Source of the DNA: Musa acuminata AAA Group
Taxonomy: Eukaryota > Streptophyta > Magnoliopsida > Zingiberales > Musaceae
NCBI RefSeq assembly: GCF_036884655.1
Contig: NC_088335.1
Coordinates: 41,906,501 to 41,970,500, forward strand
DNA length: 64,000 nt
Direction: 5' to 3'
Both the position numbers and the translations under genes were made by a program. Under the pieces are notes generated by a model. The model saw nothing but the letters and a program-made list of their open reading frames with translations, had not been told where the DNA came from and ran no database searches. Below, piece by piece: positions 36,701 to 49,386 of the stretch (positions within the stretch are counted from its first letter, which is position 1; each line of letters starts with the position of its first letter).

Positions 36701-37695
36701 GTCAACTTGTTTTGTTTAGTGAACTCACCTGACACAGCTTTAGGTTTTTATGCTTTGTTTATAGAATGAAAGTGACACCTTGCGATGTATGTATCATATA
36801 AAGTAAAGCCTTAATAGGAACAATTCAAACCTGTCTTTTCTTCGACTGCTTTGAGCTGAATTGTGGCTGTGATAGAGGTACATATCAGACAAATGTGTAT
36901 CGAGTCATATTTCTTGGATGCCATGGTGGTGTAAGAGAGAGGAGATAGAAAATTAAGCTACAAAAGCAGCACCCCACCAGATGAAAAAAAGGTCAGAAAC
37001 CAATAAACTAAGTGATACGAATCTTAAGATGATCTAATCCAGGGGCTTTTCTCTTGGACATGTTTTGACCAACAGATCAATAACACTGTTTGGGCAACCA
37101 CATCTTGTGAACTCCATGACAAAGATAGGTAGATGGGGAGATCCAAAGAAACAGCTTCCTTTTCTTTCGTGATGCACACACGTACTTGCTCTCTTCACAC
37201 TGCATAGGATTCCACGGAGGGCATCGGGATCCGATCCAAAGGTGGGAACGTCCAACCCGTTTGTACTTCCTGCCGTCCTCCGACGCGTGTCCTTCTCCAC
37301 CATTCGTCGTACGTTCTCGAGGTGGTGGTGCATCTGAAACCACCCGCGCGCTGGTTCCGGGGCGACGAGCCGACTCACTCGACTCGTCTTCGACTCGTTC
37401 GTTGTTACATTACGTTTTCCAGTAATAATTTTTTTTGCGACGCTCATGATTAAAGGGACTATATACGAAACAAATGGGAATGGCTTACTCTGATTGATTT
37501 CGATTTATTGTTTGATCATATAAAATTGAAAATATATGGTTTGATATTGGTAAGAATTCATCCGGTGGAGCAAAAATCAATTGAAAAATTCGAACACCAG
37601 CAATTTACAGAAATAAAATTCATCATATATAACATTTGCTGAACTCGGTCATACGATATAACGGGATACGAGCGCAGTGCCGAGTCGGGACCGAG
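33765..37695. other. intergenic region with no supported gene
   Basis: The first few hundred bases are the 3' UTR of the DnaJ gene. Frames of up to 137 codons at 35004-36000 and 37034-37447 have no recognisable domain and no splice-consistent partners. An (AT)n run is at 36180-36199. Sequence at 35000-36600 has moderate GC and could be transcribed, but nothing supports a product. Confidence 0.45.
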
Positions 37696-38379
37696 TCATG
37701 AACCAGCGGGGGCCAGGCTAAGGTGAAGGTCCAACCCGTACGCGTCCTCCGCCGCTTCCTCCGCCGGTGCCACTCCGGAGAACCCGGGTCCACCGATCAG
37801 CCGGCCGTCGTCGTAGAACCGGGTTCCCTCGCTACCGTCTCCACCGTAAGAGTAACAGGTCGGTAGAGACCGGGGAACGATGCATCCGCGCGGCAGGTGA
37901 AGGGGCGGCGCGGGGCGGGGGTAGTAGGCCCAGCTGGCGGCTGCGTTCCCCGGGAGGCCCACAGCCTGCGGCGCCGGCGTCGTGGGGGGAGGCGAACGGG
38001 GAGGGGAAAAGAGGTGCGGCGACGGGGCGAAGGCGGAGGCGATGGGCTGGTGGTAGAAGGTACCATGGGGCGAACGGTGGCCGGAGGTGGCATGGTGGTG
38101 GTGGTGCAACTGGGCGCGCTTCATCTGCTGCCGCTCCTTCTTGTGGGCGTTCTGGTGGCCGCCCAACGCCTGGGAGTTAGCGAACTCTCGGCAGCAGTAC
38201 TGGCACTCGTACTTCCTCCCATCTCCGCCGCCGGCGCCGCTGGAGGCAGAAGCAGCAGACGTAGGGCTGCCCACCACTGCCCTCCCATCGCCGGGGTTGT
38301 CGTTGTCGGACACGTGGAAGCCGAAGAGCTTAAGCCGTGGGCTGGTGGTTCCCTTGGCCTGACACTGCATCCCCTCCAT
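37696..38379 (-). CDS. single C2H2 zinc-finger transcription factor, GIS/ZFP8 type
   Basis: 227 residues, one exon. The single finger (residues 57-79) has C59, C62, H75 and H79 and the plant-specific QALGGH helix (70-75). Before it is the [10 protein letters not shown] motif (residues 15-24) found in the GIS, ZFP5, ZFP6 and ZFP8 group. The C-terminus ends [14 protein letters not shown], an LxLxL EAR repression motif (216-222). In between is a His-, Pro- and Gly-rich low-complexity stretch with a five-histidine run. Relatives are nuclear regulators of trichome and root-hair initiation that act in gibberellin and cytokinin signalling; the role here is by analogy. Minus-strand upstream sequence carries a TATAAATA motif at about 38490-38500 and a (GA)n tract at 38444-38461, a common plant promoter/5' UTR feature. 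Opposite-strand frames over this gene are GC shadows. Confidence 0.9.
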   Translation of the reverse strand: MEGMQCQAKGTTSPRLKLFGFHVSDNDNPGDGRAVVGSPTSAASASSGAGGGDGRKYECQYCCREFANSQALGGHQNAHKKERQQMKRAQLHHHHHATSGHRSPHGTFYHQPIASAFAPSPHLFSPPRSPPPTTPAPQAVGLPGNAAASWAYYPRPAPPLHLPRGCIVPRSLPTCYSYGGDGSEGTRFYDDGRLIGGPGFSGVAPAEEAAEDAYGLDLHLSLAPAGS

Positions 38380-38443
38380 CTCCTTATCCTATCCTTAACT
38401 ATGTGTCTCACGACTCTGCTAGTGTCTCATCTCCGCAACACAT

Positions 38444-38461
38444 AGAGAGAGAGAGAGAGAG
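38444..38461. repeat. (GA)n microsatellite in zinc-finger gene 5' UTR
   Basis: Nine GA units just upstream of the start codon of the zinc-finger gene. Confidence 0.9.
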
Positions 38462-40954
38462 CGACGGAGTTCATTCGGAGCGCATGTGTCTTTATTTATA
38501 TGCGAGGACGTGAGGGGGGTTTACGTAAAGATAAGTTCATGAGAAAGAGTGGGAAAAGGAAGTGGGAGTCATCACGGCTATTATCTACCCTGCGCACAGA
38601 GCGGAAGACACGGATGGGATGAGATGAGATGGTTATATAAACACCTCGGTACTCCTTTCCACAGTAGCATGATTGGTTGCGGACATCCCAAGAAAAGGGG
38701 GTGGAGGAGGACGACTCCTCCAACTATAGACGGAGTGCTCTCGGGAACACAACCCAAATAAAATATAGGTTGAGGTCGCTTAGCTCGCGCTTGTCTTCTC
38801 GTCTTTCATTAATCCTCATCGTCTTCACACTGACCATTAGATCGTCCTGCACCAGTCGGGCCACTGTAACGAGGATGGTGACACGGACATGTGCTGCCTT
38901 CAGATTTCCTGGGATACAGTAAGGCTGATACTTTCGCTGTAGTAATAGCTTCTTAGAATGGTCCATTTCGTCTAGTGTCTCTGCTACAAACCCTAGCAGT
39001 CTACCACCACTGTTACTGTGGAGCTGGAAAGCGTTCCTCTCTTGGCTGAACTCCACAAGTTGTGTGGCTGTCCAGTGCTGAACTAAACACATCTTCTAAC
39101 AAGGTTGGGAAAGGTTAGGGGTGTAGGAAGAATCAAGAATAGAAGCAACAGTGGACTGGTACTCACCTGACCCACTCTCACGGACCCTCTTGCACTAGAT
39201 TCTAGTACACTGATGGAGTGCCTCATTTTCCAGTACTTGTCCTTGTCGCATGCTGATGTTGGAGACGGACAATAGTTGGATTAGCTTGATGATCTCTCTC
39301 TCTCTCTCTCTTTTTCTTGTTGGTGATGACCTCTTTCTTTTGCTTGTTCGTATCTTGTTCAATGTTCAAATCCATACCCAAAACTCTCCATGCAGAGGTC
39401 CCAAAATAATATTTGTAATCAAAATATGTAGTGTATTAGTTTAGCTTAATTTTCTTTTCTCAAAAGCTACTATTTAATGTTGACCCATTTTCTTTAATGT
39501 TTCACTCAACACTAATTTATATATAGGTAAGTTATATTCACCCAACTATTTCAATTTTCAACAATCTCAAACTATTCCAAGTCAAACTTCAATTTGACCT
39601 TAGCTCACTTGATCGTAGGCAATTTGAGTGGTCAATTTATTTTATTGACTTAATTATTCACTTAATTCAATCTCATTCTTTTTGATAATTCAGCTCAAAC
39701 ATCATTACAACTCAAAAGCTTAAACTATTAAATAATGGATCAAATTTAATATATGATATACTACTCATTTAGTAATATGAGAATATTTCTTGATTCTCTT
39801 TCTATTTTCACTTAGCATCACAAGTGTCACAGAGAGCACTCAATAAAGCCTTCTTGCTTACAAATGCACTCAAGTAATTAATTAGGGGAGAATCCAACGA
39901 GAAGAACACAAACCTTTGCTTCCTTGCTTGAGATAAAAGTGACTTAATGGAACATCATCGCACTGTTGTCAGCATCACTTCTATCCAAAACAAACAAGCA
40001 AAAAAGATTAAGCTGTCAAGATCGCAGCGATATCGATCGATGGATCAACAATGTGGCCCTCGCAAGTTGAGAGCCAACGGAGAAGATGAGGTGAAAGGCC
40101 TCCCGTATGTTGGGACAATGATGTGTGTTATGGCAACACTGAGTTCACGGGCTCAACACCTCCCCTACCCCAAAGAGGACGGACACACACAGTGTGCAGA
40201 GTGAGACGGCTCAGTATGGCGTTGCATGTCCGACGTCGAGCTCATCGAGTTGGCCACTGACCATCTCACCACCCTCCTCTCTTGTCTCCGACCTCCTCAC
40301 ATGCACACAAACCCCCCTGCTGCACCCATATAAGCTGAAGACTTGACCTGACACAGCATATGGCCAAGACATGTCCATTCCTTTCCTTTGCAAAGATCAA
40401 AGCTGATGGTCTCATTTGGAATGCCATGATGATGATGATGATGATGGAGAGAGAGAGATCCTTCACGATGGTGGTGATGATGATGATAATTTAGCCTGTT
40501 TGTCTCTGTAATAAACAACTATTGTAGTAAGTTCACAAACATTATACTTTAGGAACACAGTCCTATTCTCTCAATTAGTCTCTGACGTCATATTTCATGC
40601 AAGAAAATTTTAGTTGATTTATATATAAATACAAATACGAAACTTATTTGATATCATATATTCGATTTGATGGGATTGTAATATTTTATTTTTATAATTT
40701 TTGTTCTTAGCATTTAAATCAAGAAAAAAATATTATATTTCATCTCATCTAATGTTATTTGAATTAACTAAACTCCATATGGCCAACCTATCTAAAACTC
40801 TTATCTATGTTATTCTCAACAAGATAAAATCTCTAAAAAAAAATTATCCAATAGATAACTTTTAACTCCTGCAGCTGTTTTAGTGTTCAAATAAAGAGCA
40901 ATTCTTAGAGCTTAAACAAAGATCTTTGTTTTTACATTTCTCTGGCTAAAAACT

Positions 40955-40982
40955 CTTCTCTCTCTCTCTCTCTCTCTCTCTC
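40955..40982. repeat. (CT)n microsatellite
   Basis: Fourteen CT units. Confidence 0.9.
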
Positions 40983-43659
40983 CCCCTCTTCTCGTTCTGA
41001 CAGCAGTCATTACAAGCATTTGTTTTGCTTCCTCGTTCATCACTTTTTCTTTCCCAAGTCGTAAGGTGAAGGAATGAGAGCTTATTGGGGTTTTGTACAG
41101 TAAAACATACAAAGCAGTACATGCGTTTGCGTTCGTGACTCACAAGTTTTGTCCACCAGAGGGAGAAAGTGGGAGAAGATATGGAGCTTTTCCGGGCCAC
41201 CACCTTCACACACTGCTAATGCAGCTAAAGATGGATGTGTTGGCGTGATTGACGTTAAACTTTAGGGTTCTATGTGCGCCTTATTTTATTCTTGTTTTAG
41301 ACGTAAACAATGTTTTCCATTAGATGCAGATCTCTTCGAATCGTACTAACTACGAGAAAAAAAAGAGATCTCCCATCAGAACTGGGGCTCACGTCCACTT
41401 CATGATAACAGCTCTCTAAATATGTTGCACATACAAAGGCCAGTCAAGGCTTCGCAATACCATTGTGCGGAAATCTTAATGGAAAGCTAACATCTTGAGG
41501 TCTCTTTCACTGGACATACATCTATTTTAATTATTTATATTAGCTTACATTTAGTTAGAGATATCATCAGTCACGGACCTAATTGATTTTTCATTCGTAA
41601 GGGATTAGTCTCTCTGAAATATCTTATAGTTCCTTAAAGACCTACAAAAGAAAAAATAGATTAAAAAAAATTTAATTCAAAATTTATAAATAGATATTTC
41701 AACAAGCATTCGATAGATAATATAAACTACAAATTGCATGATCATACGACAAATGATAGAGAAAAAGAACTAAGATAAAGACCATCTTAGATCGATAAGA
41801 ATTTAAAGAGTCGAGTAATATATATTGGATTAGGCTCATAATTTAAATTTTCAGATGGAATCGATATCAGTGTATATATTAATTATGATGAATTTGACTC
41901 ATTCATCATTAATTTCAACAAAAGTAATATATCAAATGAAAGAAAAAGTAAATTGAAAGAATTGGATGACATGTATTATATTTGACCCATAACATAATCA
42001 TCCTAAACTTTTTGATTGAATTAACGACTTAGGCTCATCATTCATTTCAACGAACAAAGGTTTATTTGCGTTAAGGGCAAGCATTTACAACCCCAACATG
42101 TTCTTGTCATTACTGGCAGTCACAATTGTACCCCTGCATTTCTTTTCACAAAAAGAAATAAGTGGTGGTAGGCTTCCACAAAGCCTAATTTAACTCATTT
42201 GACAATGGAAGATTGTGCAAACATACTGATTGAAACTGAAGTTGGCAAGAAAAAATCCTGTTTTTTTTAGGTAGCATCGAAGAAGTAGTGGTTCTTTGAT
42301 GAATGAAATGATAGAAGCAACAGTTCAATGGAGGGAGACAATGGGTCAGTTAACACAAAAATTTATTGTACTGCAGTGGTCCTCTCATTCTGTATCCAAT
42401 TCCAAGTTACAGACTTTCTATATGTCCCACACTTGCGATGGCCACAAATGTCCAAAATGCATCTGTTTGTCTTGAGACCATCAGATCCAGGATGTCTTCC
42501 TTGTCTCTGAACAACCTCATTATGACATCAAATGAATCAACTATTTGGTGGCTCCCACTCTCATTAAGTTTGGAGACAGGTGAAGGTACTATGGATGGTC
42601 ACTGCACTGCATAGTTTGGTGCTGCTGTGGACTTGCCAAAACCACTTTATGTCTATCTTGATCCACAACACTACTTGATTTAGAGCCAAGGGTACTCCTT
42701 CATCCCTTTAAGTCTGAGTTGGTCCCCTTGAGAGAAAGAAGTTGGAGTGACCATTTGTGATAGCAGTCAAGCTGCTGATCCACCAACCCTCCCATCCCTG
42801 AGATGCTCTAATGGTAGGCACAATCAACCTACTCCAATTCTCTATGTCGCAAGATATGGCCTCTTGGCTTTCCCATCTCTATCTCATTATTGTCCTAGCA
42901 ACATTAATATGATAATGGGAGATGCATGGAAGAGCTATTGGAAGGTATACTTGCATGAAACTGGAGGAACAACAGCACATGGCTCTTTCCCCTCAATACA
43001 TGGAGCCAACTAGAATCCACTGTGGTGAGTGAGAATCCTAAATGAGTGTGGGGCCTTGTTCAAATTATTCTAACATAAACCAACAATTCTAGCTCCAAAA
43101 ATTGGCTTGCAATAATCTATTACTCTCTTTGAAAAGAAGTTCCTTCATGAGTGTGCTATGTGGTCAAATGGCTTTTCTTGTTGAAGTGGCTTCCACCAAC
43201 CAGTGTGAGATGGTGCACCAAGTCCTTCATCATATTCTTTGTTATCTTGTAGGCTAAAAGGATGTGAGATGGGAACATCTAAGATTGCCAGAATCAAGAG
43301 ACAGGTCCACCAAGTTGTGCTGCCAAAGGAAAACATTTTGCCGGATCAGATGTTAATCAGGTTAAAAGGAAGAAGTGATATCATCCATAAGCTCCCCACA
43401 CACCACCAATTCCATAGAGTCGGCAATCATTTCCATGTACACTGCAGCCACTTGCTTTTGAGTTAATAATTGAGCTAATATCTTCTTTTGGGGATACGTT
43501 CAAAGCATGTTCTAACAATCCAACCAATGCTGGTGGGACTTCTAATAATGGCCATGCCTTTTACATGACAAGGGATGGATAATGTAGGGTGGGTTTCTCT
43601 TAAATGTCATGTGAAGTGATTCCATGGGATGATCTGTTGGGTAAGGAGAGAAAAACTCG

Positions 43660-43660
43660 A

Positions 43661-43716
<56 letters not shown>
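43660..43716. repeat. (AAT)n microsatellite
   Basis: About nineteen uninterrupted AAT units. Confidence 0.95.
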
Positions 43717-43718
<2 letters not shown>

Positions 43719-44689
43719 TCTAGAGATAAATGAATAAATAATATATTAGAAAGTCTTACATGATTTTGATAACTCTCATTTGTATCGATAGAGAAAACTA
43801 ATTTTTTTATGTAAATTAAATTATAAAATCCTTATGTTATCGTTATCCTTACTCAAGTATAATCTTTTTATGCGTTTTATCACATAAATCTTAAAAAAAA
43901 AAATTTCTTTATCTCTCTATAAATTTTAGAGAACATTCTCTCTAAATATCAAACCCAATAGCCCTCAAATTATTCCTCATATCGTCCTTCACAATAACTT
44001 CTCCTATTGAACCCTTAGAGTTCGTCCTTCACAATAACTTCTCGTATTGAACTTCATTATATTCGTACGTCATTGAATCCTAAAATACTTATCAATCCTA
44101 ATATGATGATTAAATAATTAATCGAAGACATGACATATGTATAATATTCAATATATATATATATATATTTTTTTGCTTTGGCTTTGGCTTTGTTTTGACC
44201 AAATCAAAAGATTGGTGACGGTTAAAATATAAAAGAAGAATCGGACGAGTGAATACATTAGAGAACTTTAAAAGCCATTCTACCATCCTTAATCTGAAGT
44301 GCTAACTCAGGAGAGAGGGGAATATGGGGCTGGCTAAATTTATGGGTGTTTGTGGAGGACATGGACATGGACATGGGCTGGCTTGGCACAACAATGTCTG
44401 TTTTGTACTTACTATCCACAATGCTATGCTGCAATAGAAATCAAATGATATATTTAATCCAAAAGTTTAGATCTTTTATAACGTTAGGCCAAATTCAGAA
44501 CATACAAATCGACTTTTTCAAATCTGTTTTATTTTTCTTTCTATCTTTTTTTCTATTTTGTACACATAAGTATTTTTAATATCTTCTTCCTCTTATTCTC
44601 TAAAGAAGTTATCGTTGACTCATCAAGAATAATCCACATGACTAGTTATCTAATCATCGTGGTGAGACTCATCTTCAGGTTGTAACCCA

Positions 44690-44820
44690 ATCGATATAGG
44701 ATGAATAGTAGAGAGATTTTCTTTTTTTTTTCTTTTTTAAATAGGGAATTAGAGAGAGAAATCGATATAGGATGAATAGTAGAGAGATTTTCTTTTTTTT
44801 TTCTTTTTTAAATAGGGAAT

Positions 44821-44874
<54 letters not shown>
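44690..44874. repeat. 71 bp tandem duplication followed by a (GA)n tract
   Basis: The unit beginning atcgatataggatgaatag at 44690 recurs at 44761 nearly base for base, including the T-run and aaatagggaattagagag. The second unit runs into about 26 GA repeats, so GA slippage and the duplication probably arose together. Confidence 0.9.
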
Positions 44875-44876
<2 letters not shown>

Positions 44877-45004
44877 ATAACTTAAAAGATAATATTAAAA
44901 AATAGATAACTAATCATTCTTGTTCAAGGAGAATACTATCATGATAAGGGTCTTGCACCTCCACCTGCCTTGCATATTGACGATGGAATATTATTCTATA
45001 AAAA

Positions 45005-46350
45005 AAAACTCAATTCATTGATCTTCTCATTCATATATTATAATGTCTGAGATAGGCCCAAGTGAAAGAAAATATATATAATTATAATTATAATTATATC
45101 AAATCAAATATATGATTTGATCATCTCTTTGGAAAAGATAATACTCATAATTGATAAGCTTTCATTAGATCAATCTTTACAAATTCTTCAATCATAATAT
45201 GTGTAATTTTCAATCAGAATTATTATTTAATTTTTTCATATTTTATTCCCTTTAACAGATCTCAAAGAAACTAAATTAGAATTATTCCAGATGTCATTAT
45301 GTGGTAACTTATATATGTAAAATACCCCACAAAAATAAACAAAATTATTTAAGTGATAGACTATATTAGTCCTGCATCGTATGTATGTGCTAGCTAGTAA
45401 GTTGCCTCGAGTTCATGAAATATAAAATATGGGTCAACCTTAATGATGAAACATCTTAACTAAACCAAAAGTTATAATATCAAATTTGGTGTTAAAGAGT
45501 CACGGAGGGATTTATTTTTTGAAAGGAAAATAGAAAAAGATTAAAGAAGGATTCTCCTTTAGGTAAGAAAGATAATTCTTCGGATGAAAGGCTCGTAACT
45601 TTAGAGACATTTCATCGAAAAATGTAATTTATGGCTTCGCATCACTCACACAAAAGTTCAAAAAAAAAAAAAAACCCAATTTGTCGATCTTCTCATTCAT
45701 GCTTTACAATGTTTATTAAACCTTTTTTATAAAACAAGTACAAGAAGGAAAAAAAAAAGAAATATAAAAATAAAATTTTATAATTAATATCAAATCAAAT
45801 ATATGATTTGATCTTTCCTTTGAAAAATATATTATTCTCGATTGTAAAGCTTACTAGAGATTAATCTTTACAAAATCTTCAATCAAAATTATAATTTAAT
45901 TTTTTCACCCTTGTTTTCATTTTTTAAATGTTATCATGTGACAACTTATAACGTATATAAAAAAAAAACCTCTAAATTAATCAAATTTATTTAAATAAGT
46001 GATAGACTAAATTGGTCTCACATCATAAGGTGAAAAAACAACTCAATTCATTGATCTTCTCATTCTTGTATTATAATGTTTTCGCTTTTTTTCTTAGGCC
46101 CAAGTATAAGAAAGAAAGTAAAAATATAAAAATAAAACCTTATAAGAAAGAAAGTAAATAAAAATATATGATTTGTTCTTAAAGCCTCCATCCTCGTAGA
46201 TATCAATATTCATTGAGTAAACTAAGAAATTATATTACAATTATTTTGAATGTCGTCATGGGATAACTTATGACATATGCAAAATAAATTATAGGCTAAT
46301 CAAATTTATTTAAGTAAATGATAGATTAGATTGGTCTCACGAAATCAATA
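45005..46350. repeat. three degenerate tandem units of about 350 bp
   Basis: Each unit starts with aattcattgatcttctcattc or a variant (45008, 45680, 46040). It passes through ggcccaagt-aagaaag and ends with gataacttat, then attatttaagt-atagacta-attggtctca (45300-45390, 45940-46025, 46255-46340). The units are strongly diverged. The arrangement suggests an old satellite-like expansion or serial insertion of one AT-rich element. Confidence 0.6.
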
Positions 46351-46837
46351 TTTTTTTATAAATATAAATTTTGATTCATTAATACTAATATAATATTAAA
46401 AATGAAATAAAGTTTGAATCTAACTAGTCAAGGATTCAACACTGATTCGATCAAATTTAATTTGCAGATCAAACCCAATAAACATAACCCGAATCTTAAA
46501 TCTTTCGATCCCAAAATCAACGGTTGCGTGTTTCGGGGACATTTATGGTTCCGCCGCGATCCCTTTCCATGGAAGGTGGGAATCATTCTATTGAGGTGGG
46601 TGGTGGTACGGTGGCTGACATTTTCGAGGCCATCAACTCGGTTCCCTAAAATTACCTCTCAGCTTCCCTCGACGACTTGACCCCCATCGCATCCTTCGAT
46701 CCCCTTTCCAAACACGCTCCACGAACCCTCGTAAACTGTATAATATAATCCGCCCCTCCCCCTCCTCGCCATCGGGTATATATAACTTGCAGCTCCAGCT
46801 TCTGTGTCTACTCCCTCTTTCCTACTGAAGAAGGCCC

Positions 46838-48517
46838 ATGGCTATCGGGAGGCTTCGTGGAGAGCTCGATCAGAACGACACAGACCTCACCGGTGTCAAG
46901 CGCATGAGATCGTTCCCTTCTTTCTCCTCGTAAGCAATCCTAACCTTCTCTACAATCCTTGTCTCGACCTGCTATAACTTGGATCTCTTGATGCTGATCT
47001 TGCTTGCTGCTCTGTGTGTTTGACAGCGCGTTCACGGAAGCTGTCGTCACCGTCCTTCGTAAAGTGGTACGATGAGCTACTCATTTTGTTGCCAGTGAAC
47101 CCACTGATCCTTAATGTTTGATGTTGCAGGTGCATGAGGAGGTTCACAGTCGTGTACTTCCTTATGTGGCTTCACTGCAGAGGTATCACATATCCACAGA
47201 TCCAATCACTTCCAGTGCTCAACTTATACTAATCATGCATGCATGCATGCACTTTGTGAGTCCTTTCCTAAAGCAAGGACTGATGCAATCGTTTCCAGGC
47301 CAAGCCAACTGCGTATTGGGGAGGTGGAGGCGTCATCGAACTGGCGACTCGTCTTCACGAGGCCAATATTACCCCAGATCTACACCAAAAGCAAGGTGGA
47401 AGACCAAGACAACAGGCCGCTCCAAGTCAAACTTGTAGACACCCGGACTGGAGAGAGCCCTGCTCTCTATCCTCGATCGGCTTTGAAGGTGGAAGTGGTG
47501 GTCCTCAATGGCGACTTTCCCTCACGGGACGACGACGACTGGACCGCCGAAGAGTTCAACAGGAACGTAGTGAAGCAACGGGAGGGAAGAGCGCAGCTGC
47601 TCGTGGGAGACCGCAAGGTTGCAGTATGTGAAGGCATGGCATCTTTCGAGGATCTCGAGTTCACAGATAACTCGAGTTGGGTACGAAGCGGAAGGTTTAT
47701 ATTTGGTGTAAGAGTTGCTCCCGGGAGCTATGAAGGACCGAGGATTAAGGAAGCAGTGACCAAACCTTTCAAGGTTTTAGACCGCCGAGGAGAATGTAAG
47801 CATTTCTTCTTCTTCTTCTTCTTCTTGTGGTTGAGATACTGATGTGACGAACTAATAATCTCTTTACAGCGTATAAGAAGCACAACCCCCCACGGCCTCA
47901 CGACGAGGTGTGGAGACTCAAAAAGATTGCCAAGGATGGAGTCTTCCACAGGAGTTTGAGAGATGCGAACGTGAGAACAGTGCGGGAATTCTTGAGGCTA
48001 CTGAACAACGATCGGAACGCTCTCCGAGGAGTAAGCAACAGCTGTATCAATGAGATGTTCTTGAAGTCTGTGATATTAATCGTCTCCTTTTATCAGATTC
48101 TACGAGGCATGACGGACAAGGCCTGGAAAGTAGCTGTAAGGCACGCAATGACCTGCAGCCATGGGGAAGACCAATTCCCTCCTTGTCAGGGGCATCAGCA
48201 GACGGAAACTGTCTCGTCCGGTGGACACTTTACAATGCAACAAGGTAATTCAACTGATCTTTTATTCCTCATCGATCTGTTCTCAATCTGATACCTCTTT
48301 CTCAACCACATTAATCATATTTCCTCTTGATCTTTTAGTTAATTCTGCGACACAAGGTTTGCCAACAACAACAAGATATCAAGAAGAAATAGTGATTCCT
48401 CCAAACAACGTGCAAACAGAGTCCAGTATGTTGATTGAAGACATTCAGTTTGACTTATATAATGGTTTAATATCTTTCACAGGATCTACCCAACTTGATG
48501 TGGACTACCCAACTTGA
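46838..48517 (+). CDS. calmodulin-binding protein 60 family (CBP60/SARD1-like), short form
   Basis: Seven coding exons with matching phases: 46838-46929, 47027-47066, 47130-47182, 47299-47795, 47870-48030, 48097-48244 and 48339-48517, giving 389 residues. Family blocks appear in order. The N-terminal helix is TEAVVTVLRKV then VHEEVHSRVLPYV. Then follow LVFTRPILPQIYTKSKVE, LDVVVL-like VEVVVLNGDF and DDDWTAEEFN, then REGRAQLLVGD, FTDNSSWVRSGRFIFGVRV and GPRIKEAVTKPFKVLDRRGE. The last are PPRPHDEVWRLKKIAKDGVFH and REFLRLLNNDRNALRG. The family includes immune regulators (CBP60g, SARD1) that bind DNA and promote salicylate synthesis. After the MTDKAWKVAVRHAMTC block the protein ends within about 105 residues, with no resemblance to the usual longer C-terminus. 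It is therefore shorter than typical members (roughly 450-650). A truncated or divergent member is likely; annotation of the last two exons is less secure. Confidence 0.85.
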
Positions 48518-49386
48518 TGTGGACAAACAAGATCAAGCAACAACATCTTTCACAGGATCTTAATTAGAAAGAATTGACCGAGCAAGAACATCAAGGTTTA
48601 AATCTTGCTCTTTAGATTCCTTTCAGTCTTGTATCAGATTTGCCTGTAAGATAGCAATTGTAATTCCACATGATGAAGATGTACGTATTATGATGGATCT
48701 ATAACATAATTTAGGCTTCTGAGTTGAAAGCATGTAATAAAATTTATGTTTCGGAAAGGGATGTGAGTAAACGACTCGATCAAGAATGATGGACATGCAA
48801 TTTCCCAAAGACGTCTAGTTTTAGCCTTCTGCTTGCAGTAAGACGACCCCTGTTTCAGTTTACACCAGATGTGCCGAAGAAGAACGATCTAAGAAAAAAG
48901 ATTGGCAGTCTAAAACTAAAAATCCTATAATATACAACAAAAATTTTAATATGTGTTCATGAAATTTGCATTTATATTTGTAAAGATATGCAGAAAATTG
49001 CTCTGTTTAATTCTTGTTTTCTTATGGTTATCAATGAAGGCAACTATAAATAGACATTTCTTCTTCAAAGATGGTATACCATCTCTGCTAAATTCTGAGC
49101 CTCTCAAATGAAAAGCAACAGCTGATTCAAGCTATCATAAATTAAAGGTATGATAATTGAAGGAAATAGGAATCCATACAGGAAAGAGGCTGAATGTAAA
49201 CAGCATGCTCGAAGAGTTGGATGCAAGTATGTAAGACAGGGGAACTCTATCTGCTCTGTACACTTCCTCAATCAAGCTCATTACTGAAACCTTTACACCA
49301 AAACATAATGGCTATATATGTTGGCAATCTGCATTCTGATTTCCATTTGGCGAATTGAAGAAAGAACAACATGATCTCCCTCTTAT
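48518..49386. other. spacer between convergent genes
   Basis: Holds the 3' UTRs of the CBP60-like gene and of the minus-strand receptor kinase. Nothing else is seen. A short direct repeat of gtggactacccaacttgat at 48498-48525 spans the CBP60 stop codon. Confidence 0.6.

Larger units (their letters stand above)
38500..46837. other. long intergenic region, no gene supported
   Basis: Short frames only, none with a recognised domain. It contains CT/GA tracts (39289-39311, 40955-40982, 44823-44874), a GAT-type tract at 40427-40446, an (AAT)n tract at 43660-43716, a 71 bp duplication at 44690-44831 and a triplicated repeat at 45005-46350. The 140 bases before 46838 carry a TATATATAA motif (46778-46790), likely the promoter of the next gene. 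Confidence 0.5.

Noticed and set aside
37034..37447. 137-codon minus-strand frame downstream of the zinc-finger gene
   Set aside because: No recognised motif, and two other frames overlap it with equal claim. Left as unsupported.
37767..38445. Plus-strand frames of 137-182 codons over the zinc-finger gene
   Set aside because: Arg/Gly-rich shadows of the GC-rich minus-strand coding sequence.
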